Assembly (NCBI RefSeq): GCF_020379485.1
Contig: NC_063448.1
Span: 44,773,218 to 44,837,217, forward strand
Reading direction: 5' to 3'
Length of the DNA: 64,000 nucleotides
From: Brassica napus
Taxonomy: Eukaryota > Streptophyta > Magnoliopsida > Brassicales > Brassicaceae
In this document: in pieces, positions 1 through 10,517 of the stretch
How positions within the stretch are numbered: position 1 is the stretch's first letter
How the letters are laid out: every line of letters begins with the position of its first letter
The notes under the pieces: generated by a model
The model's database searches: none
Seen by the model: only the letters and a program-made list of their open reading frames with translations
Told to the model about the DNA's origin: nothing
Program-made: the position numbers and the translations under genes

Positions 1-420
1 TAACCAGACGCCAGCTTTTGGCTTTATGATATTTGTGACGATATGGTTTATTAAGTCAATTTAGACCTCAAATTTGCTAATAACTGACTTAAAGAGCTTA
101 TATATATATATATATATCTCTCTTCAAGCCTGAAAAGCAATGTATTTTGATCTCTTCAACACATCAGCTAACTGAATTGGTTGTCCAAACGTGTGTTTTT
201 ACAAATGTGTGTGCTCTCCACCGGCATTTTATGAGCCACACATAATGGCTATGGCGGAAAATTGATATGAGCCATGCAAACATAGCCAAGTATTTGCCTC
301 CCGAACTAGGTTTGTTGACTATTGTCTGTTTGTTTCAAGCTAATTCCAATAGATTTTTTTGGTTGTTAGTTCCCACAGATTTGGCAGAGTTATCCCGAAA
401 AAAACTTTTCAAAACTGGCA

Positions 421-636
421 TTGGTGAAAAATTTTGACTTGAGCAACAACAATTTTGTTAGTCTGTTTCTGGCAGTTGCCCTTTCTTGGCCATCTTTGCA
501 ATTCCTTGACATACGATACAATGGTTTTGAAGGAAACTGTGAGACTATTGAAACACCATCAAAATCAAATCAATCACCAGTGCTTGGCTCAACTCCTGCT
601 CCAACACTTATCTACAAACCAAATAATGCTCCAACT
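421..636 (+). pseudogene. LRR-extensin-like gene fragment
   Basis: A short open stretch contains one leucine-rich-repeat-like segment (LSNNNF, then WPSLQFLDIRYNGFEGNC). It is followed by a Ser/Pro/Asn-rich stretch (SNQSPVLGSTPAPTL, KPNNAPT). This resembles the end of the LRR block and start of the extensin tail in LRX/PEX-type cell-wall proteins. There is no ATG at the left (the frame opens on TTG), and at 637 the frame runs into a transposon terminus. Arabidopsis carries a pollen LRX gene (At3g19020) next to the dioxygenases found downstream here, so a decayed orthologue is plausible. The LRR call is seen in the sequence; the orthology is inference. Confidence 0.4.
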
Positions 637-1247
637 CAGGGTTTGACTGGTTCAAACGCAGCGGTTGCGGTTGCGGTCGTGGGAGTCTGCGGATGCGGGT
701 GGTTGCGGTTTCTATCAGTTTTAAGATATTTATATGACTGGTTATGCGGTTAGAAAATTGGTGCGTTTGCGGGATACTTATAACTGGTTAACTACCAAAT
801 ACAACAGCGGTTAAATAATAAATTAACAATATTTACATTTTATATAATTATAAAAATATCAAAAATCATAATATTATAATAAATATGAAAATCATATTTA
901 GAAAGTTATAGTTTTAAATTTTTAAAAATTATAGAAAATATTTTTATTTTAAAATTTTATAATATTAAATAAAATATAATAGATATATTTTAGTATTTTT
1001 ATAATTTCAATTTAAATTTTTTATTGAATATTTTTATTTTTGTATTTATGTGGTTTTTGAAAAAAAGAAAAAATATTATCCTCCCGCAACCGCAAACGCT
1101 AGGTGGAACTCGCTTTTGATTTTAATAGGTTCGGAACGGTTTAAATCGATTTGTAGCGGTTTGTATGATTGTTTCGAAACGCTGTCAACCGCTACCAACC
1201 GCCAAAACTGCATTTACGGGTGGTAGCGGGGAAACCAGTCAGACCCT
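637..1247. mobile_element. Non-autonomous hAT-like element
   Basis: The left end CAGGGTTTGACTGGTT is matched in inverted orientation by the right end AACCAGTCAGACCCT, giving a terminal inverted repeat of about 16 bp with one mismatch. Subterminal regions on both sides are rich in GCGGTTGCGG/CCGCAACCGC motifs and the centre is very AT-rich with no coding capacity. The CAGGG start and subterminal motifs fit non-autonomous hAT elements. I could not find a clean 8-bp target duplication; the right end abuts the next element. Confidence 0.55.
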
Positions 1248-1613
1248 CGGTGGCGGAACTACTTATGTCTTAGTGGAGTCAACTGACCCCTATGATTTTT
1301 TTTTAATTTTGGTTTATATGTTAATTTTTTTTTCTTTTTAATGTTTTCAGTAGGGCTTTACCCCGAAGGAAGCCCTTCCAGAAATTCTCGGAGGCCATAG
1401 ACAAGCTTAAGGCCTAAGAGAGGGTTTGGAAATAGTTTATTGCTGGTTGTTTATATGTTAATTTAGTAAGTATAGAATGGAAAATTTGGCTAATTTTGAT
1501 GCAATTGACCCTCATGTTTAATGTTGAAATCGTAATTTTGCACCTCTTCTAATATTGTTAGATAGATATATTGATATTAACCCCGGTGAACAAAACTTCT
1601 AGCTCCGCCACTG
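1248..1613. mobile_element. Small inverted-repeat element (GTGGCGGA termini)
   Basis: The left end reads CGGTGGCGGAACTACTTA, and the right end TAGCTCCGCCACTG is its approximate reverse complement. The roughly 365-bp interior has no open frame. The GTGGCGGAGC terminus is common in plant non-autonomous DNA transposons. It directly abuts the preceding hAT-like element, so the two may form a nested or composite insertion. A near-8-bp match (GCTCCAAC at 628-635, GTTCCAAC at 1613-1620) flanks the pair as a whole. Confidence 0.4.
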
Positions 1614-1849
1614 TTCCAACCCCACTTTCCCAACTAGATATATAAGTAAATTCTACCAGAAGAACAAGTCGAAGCACCATCATCGTTAATACAAGAATTT
1701 GAAACCACATAATAAATGCATAAACATAAAAAAAAATAATAATAATGATGGTGGAGATTCATCCTCTCACCAACATTGGATTTATATATGCATCACCTTT
1801 CACCACCACCAATGTTCCCTTGCTACTAAACCAACCAACACATTTGTAC

Positions 1850-2046
1850 TTATGGTCGTTGTAATTTGTAAGTAGATAATTTTTAGAAGTGATGTAAACA
1901 TAATGTTAATGAATAAGTGAAAATGTTATACCGTATTTTGGAAAAATAATTAACTGATATATAAAAAGTTAGTATCATACTTATTGTCAATTGGTTTTAA
2001 ATTATAAGCCCATAATAAACATGAATGTAATATGATATCAGAACCA
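1850..2046 (+). mobile_element. Copia-type LTR end and primer-binding-site remnant
   Basis: The segment ending near 2033 (ATTGTCAATTGGTTTTAAAT, then an AAGCCCA word and TAATATG) looks like the 3' edge of a plant Copia LTR. It is followed at about 2034 by TGATATCAGAACC, a degenerate form of the initiator-Met primer-binding site TGGTATCAGAGC. No gag or pol sequence follows. This is a short remnant; the call rests on these motifs only. The rest of 1614-2900 is AT-rich with no feature I can name. Confidence 0.3.
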
Positions 2047-2903
2047 CCCAATGTTGAACAAACGTTGTTCTCACTGTTGTTCATGCTTAATCGTAAAAGA
2101 AAGTGTTAATGAATGTAAAATATAATGTAAATGTGTGTCTTCATTCATCAACCAAAGTTGATATTTATACACAGAGAGATTAGTAAGTCAACTAGGAATA
2201 GGAATACATAGATTAGTCTAAATCCCTAAAATATATGAATATATCATTATTCCATTAGAATGAATGAAAATTCCATAGATAGAGAAGTAACTAACTATAA
2301 TAAAAAATTTTATAAATTAATAATATTGAGATTGTGATATTTTCTTACTTTATGGAATTATTAATGTACAAGAAATCATTTTTTAGATTTGTGTATTTTA
2401 TTGTATGTTTTATGTAAAAATAAAAAGAATATTTGCTTTTACGATATATGTATTGATTAGATTTATAGATACAAATTTTATATTATTCTTATTCAATTAT
2501 TTGTTGTATAGAAAATATTTACCGTAAATGTAAATACATTTTTAATTATAAAATGACAAAATAACATCAAAATATTCGGAAGTGTTTGGAAAATAAAAAT
2601 AGACTTCAATATGAATAAAAATATACGATATAGTGTTTATATTCATATAAATTAATTATTAATTTATGTTTACATTGGAACTATATATTTACATAATATT
2701 TTTTAAAAAAAATATTATTTTATTATCATACCGAATTATGTTATATTTTACATGATCCAATTCATGATTTATGAATTTACTAATTTATTATGTTTATTAA
2801 CTTAACGAGTTTCTATTATAATATATAAAAGATTATGGTCAATCTAGTTATTGTCAATTTTGCTTAAGTCGGAAACTTATGATAATCTTGAATTTAACAC
2901 ATA

Positions 2904-3757
2904 CTAGATCTCGATCCGCGCAACCGCGCGAGTTTTTGTTTTCATTTATTTTTATATAAATATTTTGTTTTCAGTTCTAAATTGGTATATATATAATATA
3001 TATGTGTCTATCAATTTTTAAAACATAATAAGTTTACTGTACATTTTTTTCATTGAATATATTGTTTCAAACTTTCACATGTATTTATATCTTCTTCTAT
3101 ATATATATTTTCGGATTATTATTTTATTATTAAAATCGTAACTATATATAAAGATTAGCAAAATATATTGTTTTATTGTCATATTCAAAGATATTGTAAC
3201 ATTTCACAAATTTAGAAAGTTTTTATGAAATTAAACTTTTCACTTCATAGATTTATATTATCGAGTAAATAATTAAACATTTAGTTTTTGTTTAATTTTT
3301 AAAATAAATTATATAGTTTAAAATTTGTTTTCAAAGGTAGTAAAGATTAATCATTGTTAAATAATATGATTTTTGTTATTTAAAAAAAATCTTTATAATT
3401 TTAAAAGTTAACATCGACAAATATTTAAATATTTAGCATATAGAGGTATAGTATGGCAACATTAAATTATATCTATTTAATTTATACTATCTATAAATCC
3501 AATGGATTATCTATTATTTAAATTTAATTATTGATACCCCAATAAAAATTAATGGTAGGTCCAAAATTTAAATGATAAAATTAAATATTAAATGTAACAT
3601 GACTTTTTAGTAATATGTTCATTAGATTCATTTTTTAAAAAAATCATATATGAATAAAGATTGTGAATTGTGTATTAATATATAAGATGTTACTTTATGT
3701 CATAGTCTAAACTCATCACGATATTTGTGTGTTTCTTGTGTATTTTATATATATAGA
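2904..3757 (-). mobile_element. Helitron, 3' end clear, 5' end tentative
   Basis: Read on the minus strand, a GC-rich hairpin-like stretch (CTCGCGCGGTTGCGCGG...CGAG) is followed by GATCTAG and then T. This fits the Helitron 3' terminus: hairpin, CTRR, insertion before T. The CTAG occupies 2904-2907. A candidate 5' end A|TCTATATATATAAAA lies at 3757 on the same strand, but that region is low complexity and the boundary is a guess. The interior is AT-rich and non-coding. Confidence 0.4.
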
Positions 3758-3867
3758 TATATATACCTTTTTGTTCACTTGTGTTTTGATCTCAAAGTTC
3801 GTATTCGTTTACTTTTCAATGTAATCCATCAATATTACCTAAAAACCATCTTTTAACTGTCAACTTA

Positions 3868-4551
3868 CAGATCTTTATCCTTGGATAATTTGGTATATCT
3901 GGAAAGCTAGAAATGATACACTGTTTAGAGGTATAGACACAGATCCATTGGAGCTAGTTAGGTATGTAGAGGGAGAGTGTCAAGCTTGGTATAATGCAAG
4001 AGAAACTGTACCGAATCTGCCAAATGCACAGAATAATGTAGAAACACAAGTCTTAAGCTTGAGTAATATTTGTATGGTGGATGGTTCATGGACCTCCACA
4101 GCGCAGTTTAGTGGAATGTGATGGGTTTGGCAGGATATTTTGGGGAAGATACAGCTCATGGAATCAAGGAATCTGCGGAGGAGGGAGACATCACTACACT
4201 CGGAGCTGGAAGCGTTAATGTGGGCAATGGAGAGTATGCTACAACACTCGACCTATTAGAGGTTTGGGACGGACTGTAAGGACATGATTGCAATGATAGA
4301 GCAGCCACAAGATTGGCCCAACTTCTCAACTGAGCTGGAAATCATTCAAACTCTTCGGTTATGTTTTTCGGATTTCAAGATAAGCTACGTTCCAAGGACG
4401 CAGAACGAGATTGCGGATTCGTTAGCTAGGAATGCACGTTCTTTTCATAGATCCTTATGTTTTATTGGTTGTTCTATTCCGGTCTGGCTTCACATACCAC
4501 CTCAAGTTTGAGTAATAGAATAGCCGTTTGCCGTAAAAAAAAAAAAAAAAA
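3868..4551 (+). mobile_element. 5'-truncated LINE (RNase H end) with perfect TSDs
   Basis: The frame, with a few stops, encodes the C-terminal part of a plant LINE ORF2. A W-x-W-K-A-R-N region comes first, then an RNase H-like domain with VDGSW, HSELEALMWAME, TDCKDMIAMI and a final QNEIADSLAR. The last open piece is 4284-4511. A poly(A) tract (4535-4551) ends the element. The 13-bp sequence AACTGTCAACTTA occurs at 3855-3867 and again at 4552-4564, a textbook target-site duplication. The insertion is therefore 684 bp and severely 5'-truncated. Confidence 0.9.
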
Positions 4552-4564
4552 AACTGTCAACTTA

Positions 4565-5175
4565 GATAACAAGTAAGTAGTTGGTTTTTTATTCCGGTCT
4601 TTATTGGCAACTATATTATATTTCTAGCTTTTAATGGCCCAACTGTTCTCAAATAGCTTCAGAATACCATCAGTTTGACAAACAAATTATTTCTTAATTG
4701 ATACCTTTCCTTGTATATAACGGCAAGTAAGTCAGCATATCTGGGAAGAAAATCTTATTAAACTAATGTTCAACGATAAGAAATAATTATTTAGTCCAGC
4801 TTACGAACACTAATTTAATTTTACCCTAATCATTTCACTTCGACTATGATATATTTTTATTTTTCAATTAAATTGTTAATTACTTCATATGATTCGATAT
4901 ATCCTCTGACCGGCTTAATACAAGTTTTAATATTAATTCATCGAGAAAAAGTCTCGTAACTGAGTTGGTCAAAGAAAGATAGGTACTAGACTTGGTACTT
5001 TTTCAGTATCTTCTATTATCAATACATACGCATACAAACAAAATTGATTTTTATAGAATTTCAAGTTACTATTATAAAAATAAACTAAAGTGGTATATAG
5101 TTAGCTACATTCCATCCAAATAGGCAAAACATAGCAACTCTCTTGACTTGCCCAAAACTTCTCTACTTCTAACAA
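4565..5175. other. Intergenic, upstream of the first dioxygenase
   Basis: AT-rich sequence with no open frame of note; it presumably contains the promoter of the dioxygenase starting at 5176. I see no transposon boundary in it. Confidence 0.5.
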
Positions 5176-7448
5176 ATGGATCTTGATCAAACTTTCATCC
5201 AAGCACCAGAGCATAGGGCAGATTCCAACTTCATCCCTAACCAACCCGAAGAAATACCCGTGATCGATCTCTCACGTCTCAACGACCCTGAAAATATCCA
5301 AAACGTGATCTCGGAGATTGGTGATGCATGTGAAACATGGGGATTTTTCCAGGTGATCAATCATGGTGTGCCTTGCGACGCAAGGAAGCGTGTGGAGGAG
5401 ACGGTGAAGATATTTTTCGATTTGCCTATGGAAGAGAAGATCAAAGTAAAGAGAGACGAGGTGAATCCAGCAGGGTATCATGATGGAGAACACACGAAGA
5501 ACGTTAGAGATTGGAAAGAAGTGTTTGATATTTATTTCAAAGATCCAATGGTTATGCCTTCTTCCACAGATCCTGAAGATGAAGGTTTACGAGTTGTTTA
5601 CAACAAGTGGCCTCAATTTCCTTCTGATTTCAGGTAAGTTATTTTAATTACATAAAGTTATGATTATGAGAGACAACACTAACGTAATCCGGTTAAGATA
5701 TTATATATTTTTATTTTTATTTTTATTTCTAATATTTTGACCTTAAACATGAAATTTTTCTTTAAATGATGAACTTTGTACTAAACTTTATTTATCAAAT
5801 TATAGGATCAGTCTATAATCTATACACATTATAATTTTCTTTTAATTTTGAAACCAAGTTAACTTTGGTTTCTTTCTTATTCTTGATTTATTATTCTCTA
5901 TTTTCGATTAAAAATACAAACTTGAAAAAAAATACAAACTTGAAATCCCAATATGATCAGAACTTCATCACTTCTCCACAACTCTATTGAAGGCACGTGA
6001 ACGCTATCTTCCAACGCTAGCATATGTGATAAGTTACAACTTACACGTAGGACTACGCCGGGGCGTTCGGATACCCATTGGCGTTCGGGTCGGGTTTTTT
6101 GGATTTCGGTTCTCTTTTATAACACATCCTAGGTCTCATTCTAGTAAATTTGCAAGTACGGGTCGGGTTCGGATATAACACATCGGGTTCGGGTCGGTTT
6201 TGTATCACATCATAGAACCCATAAAGTAATCATATATCATTCGGATTAGGGTTATATCGGATCGGTTCGGATATACCTGAAATAAAATCTAAAATTTAAA
6301 AGTAAAACATAAGAAATATATATTTATTTATATATAATTAAGTATTTAAGGTAGTTATTTAAATTTTAAATACTTATTGTTAGATAACTTATCAAAATAA
6401 ATATAAAATTGAATATTTGAAGTATATATTCATGTTTCATATAATTATATTGTATATTATTTTGGACATTCGGAGGACATTTTTTCGGATTTTTCGGTTT
6501 TTCGGTTTTTCGGGTTACCCGTTCGGGTTCGGTTAATAACACTTCGGGTTCGGATATGTTTTGTACCACCTTACAAGACCCATTCGGATATTTTTTACAT
6601 TTCGGACCAGATACGGATCGAGTTTTTCGGTTCGGGTTCGGTTCGGATTTCGGGTTACGGATATTATGCTCAGGCCTACGTAGGACATATCAAACAAGAA
6701 TTTGGAGGAAAAAAAAACTTCTTTTTCAACGGTGTAAACTAATCTCTTCTCTCTTTTTTGTTTGTCTAATTTGATTCTAGGGAGGCATGTCAGGAATATG
6801 CAGGCCACGCTGAAAAACTAGCGTTCAGACTTTTAGAACTCATCTCATTAAGCTTAGGCTTACCAAAAAAGCGTTTTCATGAATACTTCAAAGAACAAAT
6901 GAGTTTTTTCAGGATAAATCGTTATCCACCATGTCCACGGCCTGACCTAGCTCTAGGTGTAGGTCACCACAAAGATGCAGACGTTATAAGTCTATTGGCT
7001 CAAGACGAAGTTGGAGGGTTACAAATTAGTCGCAGATCGGACGGTGTTTGGTTTCCTATTAGACCCGTCCCTAATGCTCTTGTCATCAATATTGGCAATT
7101 GTATGGAGGTAAAATTCTTCATATTATATCTCATTTTAAAATATATAAATTTAAATATCGAATTGTAATGACTGTATATACTATTAGGTATGGACAAATG
7201 ATAAGTATTGGAGTGCAGAACATAGAGTGGTGGTGAACTCAACAAGGGAAAGATACTCAATACCGTTCTTCTTGTTGCCTTCACATGATGTGGAAGTGAA
7301 ACCATTAGAAGAGCTTCTGAGTCCTGAAAACCCTCCAAGATACAAAGGATATAAATATGGCAAGTTTTATGTCAGCAGAAACAGAAGCGATTTTAAAAAA
7401 CTTGAGATCCAAAACATTCAGATCGATGACTTTAAAGTTGTAACTTAG
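5176..7448 (+). CDS. 2-oxoglutarate/Fe(II)-dependent dioxygenase (At3g19010-like)
   Basis: Three exons (5176-5633, 6781-7108, 7188-7448) join in frame to 348 codons plus stop. All introns are GT-AG. The protein is a plant DOXC-class dioxygenase. An N-terminal DIOX_N region (GDACETWGFFQVINHG) precedes the jelly-roll core. Fe(II) ligands are H216 and D218 (HHKDAD) and H274 (SAEHRVVVN). R284 and S286 (RYS) bind 2-oxoglutarate. NRYPPCP at 199-205 corresponds to the family NYYPPCP motif. Such enzymes hydroxylate or desaturate small metabolites in the cytosol; the substrate cannot be read from sequence. It lies head to tail with a close paralogue 750 bp downstream. Intron 1 is enlarged by a hAT element. 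Start chosen at the only suitable ATG, where family similarity begins (FIQAPEHR). Confidence 0.93.
6054..6678. mobile_element. Non-autonomous hAT element in dioxygenase intron 1
   Basis: The 8-bp sequence CGTAGGAC occurs at 6046-6053 and 6679-6686 on either side. The ends are TACGCCGGGGCGTTCGG (left) and GCTCAGGCCTA (right), imperfect inverted repeats of the TAGGCCTGGGC type. Inside are many GGTTCGGGTCGGGTT-like words in both orientations near the ends, typical of Brassicaceae hAT MITEs, and no coding capacity. The 8-bp duplication is diagnostic for hAT transposition. It makes up more than half of the 1,147-bp intron. Confidence 0.85.
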
Positions 7449-8200
7449 TATTACTGGTACTATGTGTGACTTTGTTTTATGAAGCTGTGATCTTATAATG
7501 TAAGCCCTTAATGTAATAATGGTGTGTGAGACTTGAGTCTTGTCAGAAACAATAAATTTGATAATGTTTAATGAAAGTTTGTGAGGTTTTGGTGACAACC
7601 CAAATTAGTAGTGGAAACTGACGCTTTCTTAATTTCATGTAATGACAGAAACAGAAATAAGAAAACAACATAAGGTAGTTGACATGATGGATAGCCCAAT
7701 AAAATTGATAGGTTAAAACTTTAAAACTTCGAAGTTTTAACCTAAAAATATGATGTACGTACCAACTTTTCTTTATTAACCAATTAAACTACATATGCCA
7801 TTTTGTGTGTTCGGTGAGATTGAGTTTATGTCGGAAACAATACTCTGACCTTTTTGACGACGATTCCATCTACATACATAGTTGGCTTCTTTTGGTACTC
7901 TTTTCTCCAAGTGACCTACCGTGTGATTAAGATTCCTGACTACAATTCCTAATTAACCTACTGTGATTAAAATAAAACTAATTTTCACATAAATTCGTGT
8001 ACATTCATTTTATTAATCCAATAATTAATAAAAACTTTAGTTTTCGATTGACACGAAGTCTACGTGGCATTTTTCTATTAAGCTAACCTCAACGGCTCAA
8101 CCGCACCGCAAATTATTTTGATATTATATCCTGCAAAGGCAAATCCAATAATAGCAATTTGTACTACCAAATCAACATAAGAATCACCGCAAAAACCGCC

Positions 8201-9552
8201 ATGGGACGATTCGACGAAGCTTTCATCCAAGCTCCGGAGCACAGACCCATCAATCATCTCACAAACTCCGGTGAATTCATTTTCTCCGACGAGATCCCGA
8301 CCATCGACCTCTCTTCTCTCCAAGATCCCAATTGCGACAAGACAACGATCGCCACAGAGATTGGTAAAGCTTGCGAGAGATGGGGATTTTTCCAGGTGAT
8401 CAACCACGGCTTGCCTTTAGACCTAAGGCGTCGCGTAGAGAACACGGCGGCCGAATTCTTCAACCTAACGGCGGAGGAGAAGAGAAGATTGAGAAGGGAC
8501 GAAGTGAACCCTATGGGTTATCACGACGAGGAACACACCAAGAACGTTAGAGACTGGAAAGAGATCTTTGATTTTTTCTTGCAAGATCCGACAATCGTTC
8601 CGGCGACTCCGGAGCCGGAAGACACCGACAAGAGAAAGCTTACTAACCAGTGGCCTCAACACCCTTCTGACTTCAGGTGATCATTTCGGACCAATCTCTC
8701 ATGCATCTGTCTGAATTATTATGGCTAATCACTAGTTCGGCCCATTAACATGGATTTCGGCCCAGTGGGCGCCTCATTAGATTCCATTTAGTATGATTCT
8801 AGTTATCCTGGAAATGAATTTTTACCACTTAATTTTCCTGGTAGAGAGATATGCCAAGAATATGCAAGGGAGGTTGAAAAGTTAGCTTTCAAGATTTTGG
8901 AACTTATCTCCATTAGCTTGGGTTTACCGGGTGATCGGTTATCGGGTTACTTCAAGGAACAAACGAGCATTTTGAGGTTCAACCATTACCCTCCTTGTCC
9001 CAACCCCGAGCTAGCATTAGGCGTTGGACGTCACAAAGATGGAGGAGCTCTTACCGTCTTGGCCCAAGATAGTGTAGGTGGATTACAAGTGGGCCGTAGA
9101 TCGGATGGAGAATGGATCCCAGTGAAACCGATCCCCGATGCTTTGATCATTAACATTGGCAACTGCATGCAGGTAAAAGATGAATCATATCACCAACTAT
9201 CAATCAAGAGAGATTAAGAAATCAATATAACTTAAAAATATATTATATTTAGTTTTGATGAATGTAATTTGGTCTTGTAACATATGTTGTGGAGTAGGTG
9301 TGGACAAATGACAAGTATTGGAGTGCAGAACATAGAGTGGTAGTGAACACAAGCAAAGAGAGGTTCTCAGTACCGTTCTTCTTTTTCCCGTCGCATGAAA
9401 CCAACATTGAGCCATTGGAGGAGCTTATAAGTGAAGAAAACCCGCCTTGTTACAAAAAGTGCAATTGGGGAAAGTTCTTTGTTTCGAGAAACAGAAGTGA
9501 TTTCAAGAAGCTCGAAGTTGAGGACATCCAGATTGATCACTTCAAGGCTTAA
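8201..9552 (+). CDS. 2-oxoglutarate/Fe(II)-dependent dioxygenase (At3g19000-like)
   Basis: Exons 8201-8676, 8845-9172 and 9298-9552 join in frame to 352 codons plus stop. The domain plan matches the upstream paralogue: DIOX_N region (WGFFQVINHGLP), NHYPPCP, Fe(II) ligands H222 and D224 (GRHKDGG) and H280, and the 2-oxoglutarate-binding RFS at 290-292. The middle exon is exactly 328 nt in both genes and intron positions are the same, so they arose by tandem duplication. An in-frame ATG at 8159 exists, but family similarity starts at 8201 (MGRFDEAFIQAPEHRP), so 8201 is preferred. Introns are short (168 and 125 bp) and free of transposons. The substrate is unknown. Confidence 0.94.
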
Positions 9553-10517
9553 TTAATCGCATCATGTTTCATTAGCAAGCGTTCCTAATAATGTATCATC
9601 GGTTTGTAATTATTATTAGCTAAATATTGATTTCTTATATTCCGTTAAGGATCTCTCGTGGCCCATTTTTAGTATACTTGTCTATAAATATTCATACCTT
9701 AAACCCACAAATCCTCCGACCATAGAGTACTCGTGAGCAGACGTATAATTAACGAGAGATTTTCAATATCATCATTGTTCCCATTACAACCCTTAAAATT
9801 AAATCATTGGACAAGCTCCGCCTTGTCACACTGATTACCAATTGGTGCCGTGAAGTTATGTTTTTTTTTTTGAGAATTAACCGTGAAGTTAAGTTACATG
9901 CAACATAAGTGGTTTTAAGAAGCTAGTTGACGGCTATACATGCATAAATAACTAGTGTGACCAATGCTTTGCTTTTCTATCAGTAATCATACCGTTAAAT
10001 AATACGTATCTAATTGGATTTGTATACAGCATAATTAGGCTTATATTATATGTTTTGTAATCAGGTTTACACATTGCGCAGTTAGTTTTATACATATTGT
10101 ATAGTTCTTTTAATTTGTACTCTATGTATGCTGTAATTCAGTATATAAAAAGTAATTCGGTATATAATGATTTGTTCATGCTCTAGCTAAATGTATACAT
10201 AGTGTACCCGGATTATATAGCCTGGGATTTGTACATAACATAATCTCACTAGATTTATCATTTATGCATGATATATCTAAACTTATAGGTACTATATAAT
10301 CAGATTTGAGTATATAATTGTTATATGTACTTTTGTATTTTGTGTCACATGATACAGCTAGCTAGTAGCTAGATATTACATGGTATATTTAAATCTTGTA
10401 TTTTTTTTTTCATAGTACAAATTTTTCTTAGAATCAAGAACAAAGAAAAATACATTCTTTTTATTTTTTGCTTAATGAAAAAGACATTCTTATAGAACAC
10501 GTACCTTATATAAATTA
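9553..10517. other. Intergenic, downstream of dioxygenase pair
   Basis: AT-rich with many runs of T and TATA-like words. It includes the 3' UTR of the upstream gene. I see no gene or definable repeat. Confidence 0.5.
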
